Counted from the first letter of the stretch, positions 17,309 through 27,652 are shown. The stretch is 64,000 nucleotides of DNA from an uncultured Saprospiraceae bacterium (GCA_938016265.1 CALLWB010000022.1:21652-85651); one strand, 5' to 3'. A program made the numbers and translations. The notes: generated by a model not told the origin, from the sequence alone.

Positions 17309-19681
17309 TTATCCAAGCACCAGCTTCCCAATACCATGTGCTTCCACGTCTTTCCGTTCCCAAAGCATTGGCTTATACTCATTATTCAAAAACAGATGGA
17401 CCTGGTCACCATAGTGTTTACTCAACGGATTGCCTGACTGTCCTGGAGGGAGGATGGATTTAGATTTGGAAAAATCCCCTAAATTGATGATTTGCCGATA
17501 AGAAGGTCCAACAATAACTCCACCTCCATCAAATGGCTTTTCAGGGAGGAATGACATCTGACAAGGAGTATCCGGATCGCCACCAATAGGGAAGGGGCCA
17601 ATATTCAAAATTTTATCAAATGGCGCTTTTTGTGCAAAAGCATGAGAAAAAGTCAGCGTATGCAAACTTCCCCATTTCCATTTATCAGGATTCGTTCCTA
17701 GTTCTTTTGCTAACCAACTTACTGCATTCTCGATAGAATCGAGCAGGATTTTTTCTGTTCCTCCTGCTTCAAGATTCCACCAACTTTTTTCATTTTTCAA
17801 GATTCGTTGGAGCGCGGTAATATCGTGTCCAAAATACTCTGAAAATGGAAATGCATTCTCAAGTGTTGTCTCTCCTTTGAACCGATTGGCCAAGTGTTCA
17901 TTCAGTTGTTTTCTGATCACCAGATCCACCATTTCTTTTTTTACGACCTGATAAATTGTCCCTGGAATACTGTCCGCTTTTAGAGAGCCATTCCAAGTAG
18001 AAATTAGATCTATTGCTTTTTGTACCAAGGGATTTTTATGTTGAAGTCCCTTATACATTTCTCCCATTTCTTTACCTGGAATACAGTCAAAATTTGCCTG
18101 CATGTCTACAAAATCAGTCCAGTCAAATTTCTCTTTTGCATTAAACAACTCATCTAGTTTTGCTGCTCGAAATCCGTTCATCCAATAATTTCCAAGGTAG
18201 TGGGGGTAGTCATCATTAATGACCTTGTTGTTGCAAGTAAACACCAATCCGCGCTTCGGATTTAGAGCATGCGGCATTTCTTCGAAGGGCAAATTTCCAT
18301 TCCATTCATGTTCTCCTGAACTGCCATCTCTAGGGAAAGCGCCTTCATCTTCCTTGTTGCGTTTGGGCACTTGTCCCGTCATCCAGTAGCCTATGTTTCC
18401 ACTTGTATCCGCATAGACCACATTAAGGGCTGGTGCGATAATTTTGCGCATAGAATGTACAAAGCCGTCCCAGTCTTTTGCCAGATTCAATTCATAAAAC
18501 CCTTCCACCATTTTCCCCTCTTCCAGAGCTTTAGATTTAAGCGCTATTTTTTTAGTTGGATAACCCACAACATCAGAAATCACAGGCCCATGATGCGTCA
18601 AAACTACGCGCTCGATATGGGGTTCTGCAACATTTAAAACATTGATTTTTTCCTCTATGATCTGCGCCTTTCTTATTTTGTTTTTATACTTGTATTCGGT
18701 CAAAGTATCATCTACAAATTCTTCAACATAGGTATCTTGAATGTCTGCAAAAGCAAGTGTCATTCCCCAGGCAATATGTTCATTGTGGCCAATCATCACG
18801 CATGGAAGCCCAGGAATAGAAACTCCAGTAACCCGAACATCGGGACATTCCATATGGTTTTCGAACCAAATACTAGGTAAGGAAAGGGGCAAATGCGGAT
18901 CATTGCACAAGTATGCTGAGCCAGAAACCGTGCGATGTGGTGCAACTGTCCAGTTATTACTTCCTCCGGAAGGTCTGAGGAATGGACCACTAAATGCAGC
19001 TAATTTTCCATCATCCTGCATAGTATACGTCTCGTTCCCCAGCGGCAAAACACTAGGATTGTCGCTTCTATAATGGATGTCAAGTTCCGCTGCTTTTTCA
19101 GCGCCAATGGCATCTACCATTCGCTGACGATCGATCTCGATGAGCCAGCCATACGACATTTGCAAGGCCAGCATTCTAGAAATAGCAAGAACATCGACAA
19201 TCTTCCAGTCCGCCACTTTTCCTTTCAACAACTTCATTTCGAAGGGTGGGGTATTGCTAAATTGAGTGATGTATTCATTAATCCCTTCAACATAAGCCTG
19301 AAGGTGTGGATAGAGTTTGTCTTTTCTAATTTTCCGCTCGTCATCTGCTGCAATTCTGGCAATTCCTATAGTGCGAATGGCTCTGTCTACTTGAAAAAGT
19401 TCTTCTCCCATCAATTCACTAGCGGTTCCTGTGGATACTCTCCGGTAAAGTTCCATCTGCCAGAGTCGCTCCTGGGCATGCACAAATCCTTGAGCTCGCA
19501 AGGCATCCGGCAAATTGTCTGCATAAATATGGGGGACACCCCATTCGTCACGGATGACTTCTACTTGCCCGCTCAAGCCTTTGAAGGGCAAATTCCCATC
19601 AACTTTAGCAAGGTTTTTTTTACTAATACTCTTTACTAAATATCGGAATGCCGGAGTCAGCATTTTTAAAAGGATCGACAT
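17309..19681 (-). CDS. Penicillin acylase family N-terminal-nucleophile hydrolase
   Basis: The protein has 790 residues. The family cleaves side-chain amides such as penicillins or acyl-homoserine lactones after self-processing into two chains. The N-terminal part has VEVIRDEWGVPHIYADN and FVHAQERLWQMELYRR, typical of the alpha chain. The predicted nucleophile is Ser 241 in PSGGSNNWTVAP, the new N-terminus of the beta chain after autoproteolysis. The beta chain has GHNEHIAWGMT and NVVYADTSGNIGYWMTGQVP, which are conserved. A classical signal peptide is not obvious at the N-terminus, so the location (usually periplasm) is uncertain. The substrate cannot be told from sequence; acyl-homoserine lactone or peptide acylation products are possible. 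Confidence 0.92.
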   Translation of the reverse strand: MSILLKMLTPAFRYLVKSISKKNLAKVDGNLPFKGLSGQVEVIRDEWGVPHIYADNLPDALRAQGFVHAQERLWQMELYRRVSTGTASELMGEELFQVDRAIRTIGIARIAADDERKIRKDKLYPHLQAYVEGINEYITQFSNTPPFEMKLLKGKVADWKIVDVLAISRMLALQMSYGWLIEIDRQRMVDAIGAEKAAELDIHYRSDNPSVLPLGNETYTMQDDGKLAAFSGPFLRPSGGSNNWTVAPHRTVSGSAYLCNDPHLPLSLPSIWFENHMECPDVRVTGVSIPGLPCVMIGHNEHIAWGMTLAFADIQDTYVEEFVDDTLTEYKYKNKIRKAQIIEEKINVLNVAEPHIERVVLTHHGPVISDVVGYPTKKIALKSKALEEGKMVEGFYELNLAKDWDGFVHSMRKIIAPALNVVYADTSGNIGYWMTGQVPKRNKEDEGAFPRDGSSGEHEWNGNLPFEEMPHALNPKRGLVFTCNNKVINDDYPHYLGNYWMNGFRAAKLDELFNAKEKFDWTDFVDMQANFDCIPGKEMGEMYKGLQHKNPLVQKAIDLISTWNGSLKADSIPGTIYQVVKKEMVDLVIRKQLNEHLANRFKGETTLENAFPFSEYFGHDITALQRILKNEKSWWNLEAGGTEKILLDSIENAVSWLAKELGTNPDKWKWGSLHTLTFSHAFAQKAPFDKILNIGPFPIGGDPDTPCQMSFLPEKPFDGGGVIVGPSYRQIINLGDFSKSKSILPPGQSGNPLSKHYGDQVHLFLNNEYKPMLWERKDVEAHGIGKLVLG

Positions 19682-19708
19682 ATTTTTTACTATTAATTTT
19701 GATCTAAA

Positions 19709-20776
19709 CTAAGAAGTTTTGATGTTGACAGATTTCCCTGAAATTTTGTTCCAAAACTCACTACCAATAAACATAAACGTACGATGGTTTAACGGAAATT
19801 CCAGAAAAACATGTAATAAACTTAAAAAGAACAGCGCCATCAATCCGATTCTATAGTTGTAAAAGTACAAGGCAATTGAGGCGATCCAAATACTAAAAGA
19901 AGCAACGATCCATGCACGTGGTACTTCATGCCACTTTATAATGGAAGTTTTAGAAAACCAATTCAAATAATGATAAGTATAGGAAAAAGCTATAAATGCC
20001 TGTATTCTAAGTAATAAATCATTATTATACGAAAATGGGACTATGGTTTTTTGGTCCACAAACAGCTCTCCGATCGCAATGGTCAACCGGTCAAATTTGG
20101 TACTTGCGAACGTGTCTTTTACATACTGCCCAACCTGATAACTACCCGCATCCATCCCCACCAGAAAAAACGCGATGATGCAAATGATAAATATCAAAAA
20201 GGAAAGGTAGGCCGAGAAGTTTTTACTCTTTAAGGCACCATAAAGAATAAATGCACCGGTAAACAGACTTACATGAAGGATCGTTGGTATAAATACGCCG
20301 AAAATCAATAAAATATTTTGATCTCCAATATTTGTCATTTGGTAGGCAAACAATGCGCCTACGACAATAAGTGCTAATTTATAGATGGTCTTATTAAAAA
20401 TGGTAAAGGCCAAAGCAGCTATAAAAGCGACAAAAATAAAGTTTGCCTGCCATTGAATAAGCAAATTTATGATGTCTTTAATAAAAGGTGTTGTGCGCAG
20501 CCATTGGTATACACCTGTTGTTGACTTCCAATTGCCCGTCTCAATAGTCAATGCGCCAACCGTTACCAACAAGCACAACACCACCAACCACACATAATCG
20601 GATTTTTTCTTAGTGAAGTATTGTTGTTTTTTCAACCACCCAATCTCTGTCAAATAGTGCAAGGGGCCTAATATCGCATAGGAAAACAGAAAAAGTTTGA
20701 AAGGCATTAAAATAGCTAGAAAAAAGGAGACCACCATTAAACCTATGTTAAGATAATCGACTTGTTTGGATTTCAT
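19709..20776 (-). CDS. Polytopic membrane protein with conserved-looking histidines, unknown function
   Basis: The protein has 355 residues and eight to ten hydrophobic helices. Polar His clusters lie at helix ends: GPLHYLTEIGWL (about residue 38), FIPTILHVSLFT (about 163), YTYHYLNWF followed by IIKWHEVP (about 273-288), and LLHVFLEFPLNHRTF (about 323-335). Such spacing resembles membrane enzymes with a buried metal centre, for example Brp/Blh carotenoid oxygenases, but I cannot assign it to that family. The gene starts 170 bases from a divergent operon and its 3' end lies 27 bases before the acylase gene, so the two may be co-transcribed. Confidence 0.6.
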   Translation of the reverse strand: MKSKQVDYLNIGLMVVSFFLAILMPFKLFLFSYAILGPLHYLTEIGWLKKQQYFTKKKSDYVWLVVLCLLVTVGALTIETGNWKSTTGVYQWLRTTPFIKDIINLLIQWQANFIFVAFIAALAFTIFNKTIYKLALIVVGALFAYQMTNIGDQNILLIFGVFIPTILHVSLFTGAFILYGALKSKNFSAYLSFLIFIICIIAFFLVGMDAGSYQVGQYVKDTFASTKFDRLTIAIGELFVDQKTIVPFSYNNDLLLRIQAFIAFSYTYHYLNWFSKTSIIKWHEVPRAWIVASFSIWIASIALYFYNYRIGLMALFFLSLLHVFLEFPLNHRTFMFIGSEFWNKISGKSVNIKTS

Positions 20777-20809
20777 ATTTTGAAAATATTATATGTGGTG
20801 TATCCTGAA

Positions 20810-20865
20810 ATGTAATATTACATAATTAAAATAATGTTAAAACCATTCTGTGTAAATTATGTAAT
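20810..20865. promoter_or_regulatory. Palindromic operator-like sites in a divergent promoter region
   Basis: A perfect 14-base palindrome ATGTAATATTACAT lies at 20810-20823. An 11-base arm overlapping its right side (20817-20827) recurs inverted at 20855-20865 (aattatgtaat). This gives three ATGTAAT half-sites between two divergent genes, which suits a dimeric regulator. The regulator is unknown. Confidence 0.5.
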
Positions 20866-20954
20866 TGTAAACTAAATTTATAAATTCACTTAGAATTAAT
20901 CACTAACCTCGATTATTTCCAAACTAACATATTTTTCAAATTAAACCCGTGAAA

Positions 20955-21512
20955 ATGAATCTATCTGCGAGAATTGTATTCTTCTGCGCTTTTTTATTTT
21001 TCTATTGTTCCACTGACCTCTTGGCACAAGCAAAATCTTCTACCCTTGTTCTAAATTCGACCCTGTCCAGTGAAGAAAAATTAAAAATAGAACAAAATTC
21101 TGAAAATGCTGCACAACAACTTCTTTTAGCCCTTCAAAATAACGACGTTGCAGCCTATTCCAAATTTATTCCCTCCAAACAAACTTATGAAGCAATGATT
21201 CGGCAATTCGGATTCAAAACAGATGCTGGATTAGCAACAGCACTTAGAGATCTGGACCTTCATTACGATCAGGAAAAAACAAGAATATTATACAATTTCA
21301 ATTATATCCACGAACAACTCGCCTCAATAGACAATTGGTCGTTTGATCAATATGAATTTCTTCTAAAGGAAAATGTTTTCCTCAAAGGTGGACGAAGTGC
21401 CATGCAAATCATTGAAGATAAATCTGCAGAAAAACACCGCATTACTTTCTACAAATTTTATGAGTACAAAGGCCAATGGTACGTTACCAATAAGCTTAGA
21501 TGGCAATCCTAA
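20955..21512 (+). CDS. Hypothetical secreted protein
   Basis: A GTG lies at 20949, but the in-frame ATG at 20955 is preferred (185 residues). The signal peptide is MNLSARIVFFCAFLFFYCSTDLLAQA. The mature part is about 160 residues with mixed helix and strand (QLLLALQNNDVAAYSKFIP, ITFYKFYEYKGQWYVTNKL). The closing FYEYKGQWYVTNKLRW, with a helix-rich first half, is reminiscent of NTF2-like or DUF-type lipid-chamber folds, but that is a guess. It lies 51 bases before the giant T9SS gene in the same direction and is likely its operon partner. Confidence 0.65.
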   Translation: MNLSARIVFFCAFLFFYCSTDLLAQAKSSTLVLNSTLSSEEKLKIEQNSENAAQQLLLALQNNDVAAYSKFIPSKQTYEAMIRQFGFKTDAGLATALRDLDLHYDQEKTRILYNFNYIHEQLASIDNWSFDQYEFLLKENVFLKGGRSAMQIIEDKSAEKHRITFYKFYEYKGQWYVTNKLRWQS

Positions 21513-21563
21513 CCAGTTTTTCCAGCGCCCTACTTCAACACCTAACTCACTAATTTCACACCA

Positions 21564-24500
21564 ATGAAGAACATAACTCAATATATACTTACCTGTTTCC
21601 TCTTTTGTACGTTTCTCCTACCTTCTTCTTTTTCACAAATTCGTGTCGTTGTAACTATGAATGTTATTAGTACGACCAGTACCAACGATTGCGACGGTTT
21701 GTTTGGAGGAGGAAGTGATTTTGTATGGGAATACCAAGCCACAGACAACACTGTTGGCAATAACAACAACAATCCCGAAATCCCATTTACCGACTGGAAT
21801 TTCACCCACGTCAATGACAACAACGGCCCCTACACCCAAACAGTCAATGAGACCTTTTTTGACCACCATTACGCATGCCCCGGACAACTACCATCAAATA
21901 TCATCATCACCTGGAATGCCTACGAAAATGACGATGCCACAAACTATGGCCTCCTCCTCACTGAGGGTGAAACCGGCGATCAAACAATCAACCTCCCAAT
22001 ACCGCCCATCGGAGGAACAGGCTCTATTTCAGACAATGCAACAGGCGCCTCTAGTTGTACACAAGGATTTACCATCAGCTTTTCTATAGCCACCTTTCCA
22101 ACCACCGGATCTATAGCCGACAATATCTGTGACGCTCCAGTTATCCTCGTCGATGGAGGAGACTACGACTACAGCTGGTGTGGCAATCAAACCTTCGAGC
22201 CCGGCGAGCCGTTCGACAACGGAAAAGACATTGCCAATCACGGTTCTGCATGGGTCGTCTTCACTGCTCCGGCAACCGGAGAAGTAGACATAAGTACAGA
22301 CCTCGGTATTACCGATTTCGGAACAGAAATTTATGTATATCACGCTGCAGACGGCATGGGGTGCAACGCAGGAACCAACCAATGCACCGGAGTCCAATTC
22401 AAAACAAAATTCGACTACCTTTCCTTCTTAGATGATGCAGATTTAGGTGGCCTCTTAAACCTCGAAGGAGAAGCAGATATTAGCATGACAAGTTGCAGTG
22501 CAGCTTTCTCAGGGCTAACTGTTGGCCCAACACTCATACCAGGAGAAACCTACTACATACAGGTGAGTACTGACAACAATAACCAATCAGGCGTCCTAGG
22601 AATAAATGTTTCCAGTCAAGGAAATGATCCAGGAGATGCTTACGATATTCCATGCGGAGCTATCCCCGTGACCATAACACAAACCGTTCAACAGCAAGGT
22701 GTTTCGCCACCAACCGTTCCTAACATAAACTACGAATGTAGTTTTGATTTTGAGACGGATGAAGACCATCTCGCTGCAGCCTATGCATTTGATGAAACAC
22801 CAACAGGTGATGATCCGGATGAGTCGATTTGGCTATCTTTTGTTGCTCCTTGTAGTGGAGCCGTTCATTTTGAGGGAGAGATCCCGGATATTCTTGGTAT
22901 TCAGGGAGAGGCTATTTCCTTGTATGAGCCTGATCCGGCACTTGCGCCTTTCCTTTCAGGAACACAAAATTGCTGGGATTTACACATCCCAAATTATACT
23001 GAAAACTTTGACAACGCTGGTTTCTTTAGCATTGGTGAAACTGCACTTATTGAAAAAACTTGTTTAGAGCCTGGATATACTTATTTCGGTATGATGGATC
23101 CAAACACTGTTTCTTTGGGTGTTTTTAATGTCTGGTTGTACGATCCAGGATCAATGGCTCCAGGCAATGATGTCTTATGTTTGGCATTAGAAGACCCCGC
23201 ATTTGAAGTTCCTGTTCAATTGTTAGGAGCACCAACGACTCCAGTTGTAGGAGGAGACAACACCAATTCTTGTTTTGAGTATTTAGCAGGTGAGCCACTA
23301 TCTTCTGCGGTAGGTGCAGCTGCAAATCAAACTAACTGGCATTACTTTGTAGCGCCTCCCTCAGGAGTTGTTGATATAACTGCTAGTGCTGGTTCAATTG
23401 GGGCCATAAACTTCGCAGTATATCCTCTTTTAAATACAAATACGTGCTATGGTGGACTTTCTGGTAATACTGCCAGTTGTCCTTCTCCAGCTGCAATTGC
23501 GGGAGCAACCTATACCTCAGATGGTACTCCAGCTACTTGTCAAATAGATGCACTTGGAAGTTCAGTAGCAAATACCACAGGAAGCACGCTACAACTTTGC
23601 TGCCTTAATCCTGGCCAGACTTATGCCATCCAAGTCGATGGTGCCGGCGCTGGAGATATTGGTTCCTACCTTATCGACAATATTTCTGAAGTAGAAGTTA
23701 CCGCGGGGAATACTTCCTACACTGATACTGATGGAGACACTTATGATGCCAATAGCACGGCTCCTAATATCGGTTTGATTTGTTTTGGCGAATCTATCAC
23801 TGCTGCTTCTGCAAATGCCGTTCTTCCTTCTGGAGGCTGTCTCGCAGAAGGATTTTTATTGCATGACAATACAAGCATCACCAATCCCTTCACCGGAACA
23901 ACTATATATGAATCGGCTCCACCGAATACAACTCCCGAGTTTATCAACGATGGATTGCCAGCAGGAACACCCTATAATACGATCATTTATGTGTCTGCAT
24001 TAGCGGATGAAGCCGCCAATTGGGGTAACATTTGTCCTAGTGCAAGAATCACAGATGCTGCACCCGTCGTCTTCCTAGAAGAAATTGTGTTTGCAGCACC
24101 AACCATAAATCCAAATACTTGCGAAACTTCCATTTCTGTAAGTGGTGGACTTCCTGCTTATGATGCTTCCAACTTTGACTTTGAAGTTACTGGACCAATC
24201 CCATCAACGGATGTCATTACTTCAGGAACGACGTTGGCAAATGGAGGTACAATTGTTTTCTCTCCTACGCTAGGAGGTGGAGCAAGCTACCTAGTTTCCG
24301 TAACAGATGATGAGGGATGCACTCAGACAACCACCGTTGTTGTTCCTGTGGCTTGTGATCCTTGTTTATTATACAATCCGATTGCATTAGCGCCAACTCC
24401 AGTGGTTTACGTTTGCGATCCAGCTACACAAACTGCAACAGTAACACTTACACTGTCTGGCGGTAAGCCTGAAACTGATGGTTCCAATTATATTATTACA

Positions 24501-26705
24501 GTTACTGGCTCAACGGCTGGTGGGAATACAAGTATGACTCCCTTTCCGGGAATGATGGCTGGTACTGTGCAATACACATTCGCAGTTGGCGATGGGGACA
24601 CTTGGTCTATTTCAGTTACAGATGAAGACAATTGCACACCAGCAACTGCATCGGAGACCTTTGTATTTAATACTACGAATTGCCCGGATGTATGTACCAT
24701 GTTTCCAATAGTTGTTTCAGGATACGAATACAATTGCCTTGGAAATGGAACAGCTGAAGTTACCGTCACAATGAATGGCGGATTGCCCTCTGCTGATGGA
24801 GGAGCAACTGGGTATTCAGTTACAATAACTGGTTCTACAGGAGCTAACGGAACATTCCCAGTAGCCAGTGTCGGCGGTGGAGCAACTACCTATACCTTTA
24901 CAGTAAATGATGGGGATACTTGGGTCGCCAGTGTAACGGACGACCTCGGATGTCCTGCGGCAACTGCAACCGATCAATTTAATGAAGGAACACCGGATTG
25001 CATCAGCACTTGCGCCACCTTACCAGCAATAACAATAAACGGATTTACTGGAACTGAATACGACTGTAATGGAGATGGCACCGCAAGTGTCACTGTAAAT
25101 GTTACCGGAGGTATTGGCCCAGAATATACAATGACGTTAACCATAAATGGTACACCAACTACCTCCATGAGCACCGGGGGAGGAAACTTCACTTTAACTG
25201 TGAATGATGGTGATGTCTGGTCATTGTCTGCAACGGATGCACTAGGATGTCCCCCTGATCAAATAGGAGACACCTTCGAAGAGGGAATACCAGATTGCTT
25301 AGAATCCTGTAATGCACTACCTCCAATTACTATTAGCGGATTTACTGGAACTGAATATGATTGTCTTGGAAACGGAACGGCTAGTGTTACGATCAATGTT
25401 ACTGGAGGTTTTGGACCTGAATATGAAGTGACCGTAGTAATAAATACTGTTACCCAAGCTCCAATGATGACCACGAATAACGGAGATTTCACACTTGTTG
25501 TTAATGATGGCGATGATTGGACAATTTCTGTAACTGATGTTGTTGGTTGTCCAGGGGATGCTGTTGGTGATTTGTTTGAAGAAGGGATACCAGATTGTCT
25601 GGAACCTTGTACTATGATGCCACCAATTTCAATCGCTGGTTTTACAGGAGCCGAATATGACTGTATGGGAGATGGAATAGCATCGGTAGATATCAACGTG
25701 ACTGGCGGTTTCGGACCGGAATACGATATTACACTCACCATAAACGGAAATTCCTCATCAGGTACTACCTCCAATAATGGAGCCTACACTTTTGTAGTTA
25801 ATGATGGGGATGTTTGGACACTGGAAGCTACAGATGCTGTGGGTTGTCCACCTGACAACATAGGAGATACATTCATCCAGGATCCACTGGAAGATTGCTT
25901 AATCACTTGTAACATGCTAAACCCTGTGATCATAAATGATAGTCAGGGATACTCCTATGATTGTGATGGAAATGGGAATGGAACTGTTGCCTTAACCATA
26001 ACGGGTGGTCTGCCAGAAGCGGACATGGGAGCAACTTCCTATTTCCTTGAGGTGACCATTAACGGAAATACAAGTTTAATTCCTTCTAATGGATCCTACA
26101 CGATCAGTTTGATGGATGGAGACGTTTGGAGTGTGGTGGCTATGGACGATTTAGGCTGCACGCTGGATGATCTAGGCGGCACCAATCCAATTACGTTTAA
26201 TGCAGTAGATGCAAATGCGGGATCTAATGTCAGTATTTATATAGGAGATCAAACTACGCTCAATGGAAGTGGCGGACTTAATTATGAATGGGATCCTACT
26301 ACCGGATTGAGTGATCCAACAATAAGTAATCCAGTTGCTAATCCTGAAGCTACCACGACTTACACCTTAACTGTTTCTGATGATCAGGGCTGTGTCGATG
26401 TTGATGAAGTAACTGTTGAAGTCATTGATATGCTGGATTGCCTCGAAACTGTGCTTGGATTTACTCCGAATGGAGATGGGGTCAATGATTTTTGGGTAAT
26501 TGAATGCATACAATTCTTCGATAATGAAGTAGAAGTTTACAATAGATGGGGCCAGGAACTCTATTCTGCGACCAACTATGATAATACCTGGGATGGAACG
26601 TATGAAGGGAAACCCGTTCCCGACGGCACTTATTATTTTGTTGTAAAAATGCAAGAACCTAACGACGTCAGAGTTTTTAAAGGAACGGTAACCATCATCC
26701 GATAA
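21564..26705 (+). CDS. Giant secreted repeat protein with T9SS type B (gliding-motility-associated) C-terminal domain
   Basis: The protein has 1713 residues and a signal peptide (about 1-25). The first 900 residues hold several beta-sandwich segments with the WVVFTAPATGEVDISTD / YYIQVSTD pattern. Residues about 930-1540 are six tandem units of 85-110 residues, each with a YDCxGxGTAxVTV core, a VNDGDxW strand and a D.C..C linker. Units three to five are very similar in protein and DNA (about 24995-25900). A PKD-like segment follows (LNGSGGLNYEWDPTTG). The last 90 residues (LGFTPNGDGVNDFWVIEC, VYNRWGQELY, WDGTYEGKPVPDGTYYFVV) are the CHU_C type B sorting domain. A PorP/SprF gene follows 11 bases later, the usual partner for secreting and attaching such proteins. 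Adhesion is inferred. Confidence 0.92.
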   Translation: MKNITQYILTCFLFCTFLLPSSFSQIRVVVTMNVISTTSTNDCDGLFGGGSDFVWEYQATDNTVGNNNNNPEIPFTDWNFTHVNDNNGPYTQTVNETFFDHHYACPGQLPSNIIITWNAYENDDATNYGLLLTEGETGDQTINLPIPPIGGTGSISDNATGASSCTQGFTISFSIATFPTTGSIADNICDAPVILVDGGDYDYSWCGNQTFEPGEPFDNGKDIANHGSAWVVFTAPATGEVDISTDLGITDFGTEIYVYHAADGMGCNAGTNQCTGVQFKTKFDYLSFLDDADLGGLLNLEGEADISMTSCSAAFSGLTVGPTLIPGETYYIQVSTDNNNQSGVLGINVSSQGNDPGDAYDIPCGAIPVTITQTVQQQGVSPPTVPNINYECSFDFETDEDHLAAAYAFDETPTGDDPDESIWLSFVAPCSGAVHFEGEIPDILGIQGEAISLYEPDPALAPFLSGTQNCWDLHIPNYTENFDNAGFFSIGETALIEKTCLEPGYTYFGMMDPNTVSLGVFNVWLYDPGSMAPGNDVLCLALEDPAFEVPVQLLGAPTTPVVGGDNTNSCFEYLAGEPLSSAVGAAANQTNWHYFVAPPSGVVDITASAGSIGAINFAVYPLLNTNTCYGGLSGNTASCPSPAAIAGATYTSDGTPATCQIDALGSSVANTTGSTLQLCCLNPGQTYAIQVDGAGAGDIGSYLIDNISEVEVTAGNTSYTDTDGDTYDANSTAPNIGLICFGESITAASANAVLPSGGCLAEGFLLHDNTSITNPFTGTTIYESAPPNTTPEFINDGLPAGTPYNTIIYVSALADEAANWGNICPSARITDAAPVVFLEEIVFAAPTINPNTCETSISVSGGLPAYDASNFDFEVTGPIPSTDVITSGTTLANGGTIVFSPTLGGGASYLVSVTDDEGCTQTTTVVVPVACDPCLLYNPIALAPTPVVYVCDPATQTATVTLTLSGGKPETDGSNYIITVTGSTAGGNTSMTPFPGMMAGTVQYTFAVGDGDTWSISVTDEDNCTPATASETFVFNTTNCPDVCTMFPIVVSGYEYNCLGNGTAEVTVTMNGGLPSADGGATGYSVTITGSTGANGTFPVASVGGGATTYTFTVNDGDTWVASVTDDLGCPAATATDQFNEGTPDCISTCATLPAITINGFTGTEYDCNGDGTASVTVNVTGGIGPEYTMTLTINGTPTTSMSTGGGNFTLTVNDGDVWSLSATDALGCPPDQIGDTFEEGIPDCLESCNALPPITISGFTGTEYDCLGNGTASVTINVTGGFGPEYEVTVVINTVTQAPMMTTNNGDFTLVVNDGDDWTISVTDVVGCPGDAVGDLFEEGIPDCLEPCTMMPPISIAGFTGAEYDCMGDGIASVDINVTGGFGPEYDITLTINGNSSSGTTSNNGAYTFVVNDGDVWTLEATDAVGCPPDNIGDTFIQDPLEDCLITCNMLNPVIINDSQGYSYDCDGNGNGTVALTITGGLPEADMGATSYFLEVTINGNTSLIPSNGSYTISLMDGDVWSVVAMDDLGCTLDDLGGTNPITFNAVDANAGSNVSIYIGDQTTLNGSGGLNYEWDPTTGLSDPTISNPVANPEATTTYTLTVSDDQGCVDVDEVTVEVIDMLDCLETVLGFTPNGDGVNDFWVIECIQFFDNEVEVYNRWGQELYSATNYDNTWDGTYEGKPVPDGTYYFVVKMQEPNDVRVFKGTVTIIR

Positions 26706-26716
26706 ATCGCTAAAAA

Positions 26717-27652
26717 ATGAAAATTATCATGAAAAATATAGTAATAGTTTGTTTGTCTTTTTTCTTTATTTCTACCCTATATGGTCAACAGGAACCACTT
26801 GTTTCTCAGTATACCATGAATGGAAATCTTTATAATCCTGCTATCGTTGGTAGTAGCAAGTACCATGAAATAAGGAGCTTAAACCATTTTCAGTGGGTTG
26901 GATTCGGATTTGGTCCGGAGACGAACACCCTTTCCTACAATGGTGGGTTCAATAGATTGGGTTTAGGTGGCGCTTTTGTCTATGATGTAACTGGTCCTAC
27001 CTCAAGAATAGGCGGAAAATTAGCGATAAGCTACCACATACCATTTAGTGAAAAGGTGAAACTTTCAATCGGTGCGGAAGGGCGATATACAAAATATGAT
27101 GTCCGAGTGGAAACCATCAAGTTTGTAGAGCCAAATGACAATGCGATTCTCAATGGTGATGAAGATGTGAGTACTGGGGAAGCCGGGATTGGCGCTTATT
27201 TTTATTCAGAGAAATTGCGAATAGGATTTTCGGCGACCAACTTATTGCAATCTAAGCTTGATTTTGGCACGAATGCCGACTCCAGACTACCTGTAGCTCA
27301 ATACTATCGGCACTATTTTTTAAATGCGGGGTATCGGTTTGATTTTGACAAATTCTCTTTTGAGCCAACTGCATTGGTAAAAATGACAGCTAGCACGCCG
27401 ATTCAATATCAGGCGCTATTGCAGTTGCACTTTCTGGAAAACGATCAGTTGACGATTGGGGCTGGGTATCGGAGTCCTGGGTTTGTCTCCTTGGTTTTAA
27501 AAACGGTATTTGACAAGCAGTTTCCTATTGTTATTTCGTTCGATGTAGCGACTTCAAAATTTCAGAATTATAGTTTGTATTCTTATGAGTTTTCGCTGGG
27601 GGCTGATTTCTTAAGAAGTGAGTTTCGGGAGGATGAAATGGTTGATCCTTAG
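26717..27652 (+). CDS. PorP/SprF family type IX secretion outer-membrane protein
   Basis: The protein has 311 residues and a signal peptide (MKNIVIVCLSFFFISTLYG from the second Met). The family signature follows at once: QEPLVSQYTMNGNLYNPAIVGSS split as PLVSQYTMNG and NLYNPAIVG. It then shows alternating strands of a 14-strand outer-membrane barrel (RIGFSATNLLQS, QLTIGAGYRSPGF, SLYSYEFSLGADF). SprF is needed in Flavobacterium for export of SprB, and PorP in Porphyromonas for gingipains. Specific PorP-like proteins are commonly encoded directly after their CHU_C cargo, as here, so it probably serves the 1713-residue protein. Two possible starts lie at 26717 and 26729. Confidence 0.95.
   Translation: MKIIMKNIVIVCLSFFFISTLYGQQEPLVSQYTMNGNLYNPAIVGSSKYHEIRSLNHFQWVGFGFGPETNTLSYNGGFNRLGLGGAFVYDVTGPTSRIGGKLAISYHIPFSEKVKLSIGAEGRYTKYDVRVETIKFVEPNDNAILNGDEDVSTGEAGIGAYFYSEKLRIGFSATNLLQSKLDFGTNADSRLPVAQYYRHYFLNAGYRFDFDKFSFEPTALVKMTASTPIQYQALLQLHFLENDQLTIGAGYRSPGFVSLVLKTVFDKQFPIVISFDVATSKFQNYSLYSYEFSLGADFLRSEFREDEMVDP

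Noticed and set aside
17309..19681. Acylase gene as an antibiotic resistance determinant
   Set aside because: Family members act on many amides, including acyl-homoserine lactones; nothing here points to beta-lactams.
21578..22397. Minus- and plus-strand frames overlapping the start of the 1713-residue gene
   Set aside because: They are shadows of the Asn/Thr/Pro-rich coding strand; the main frame has a signal peptide and sorting tail.
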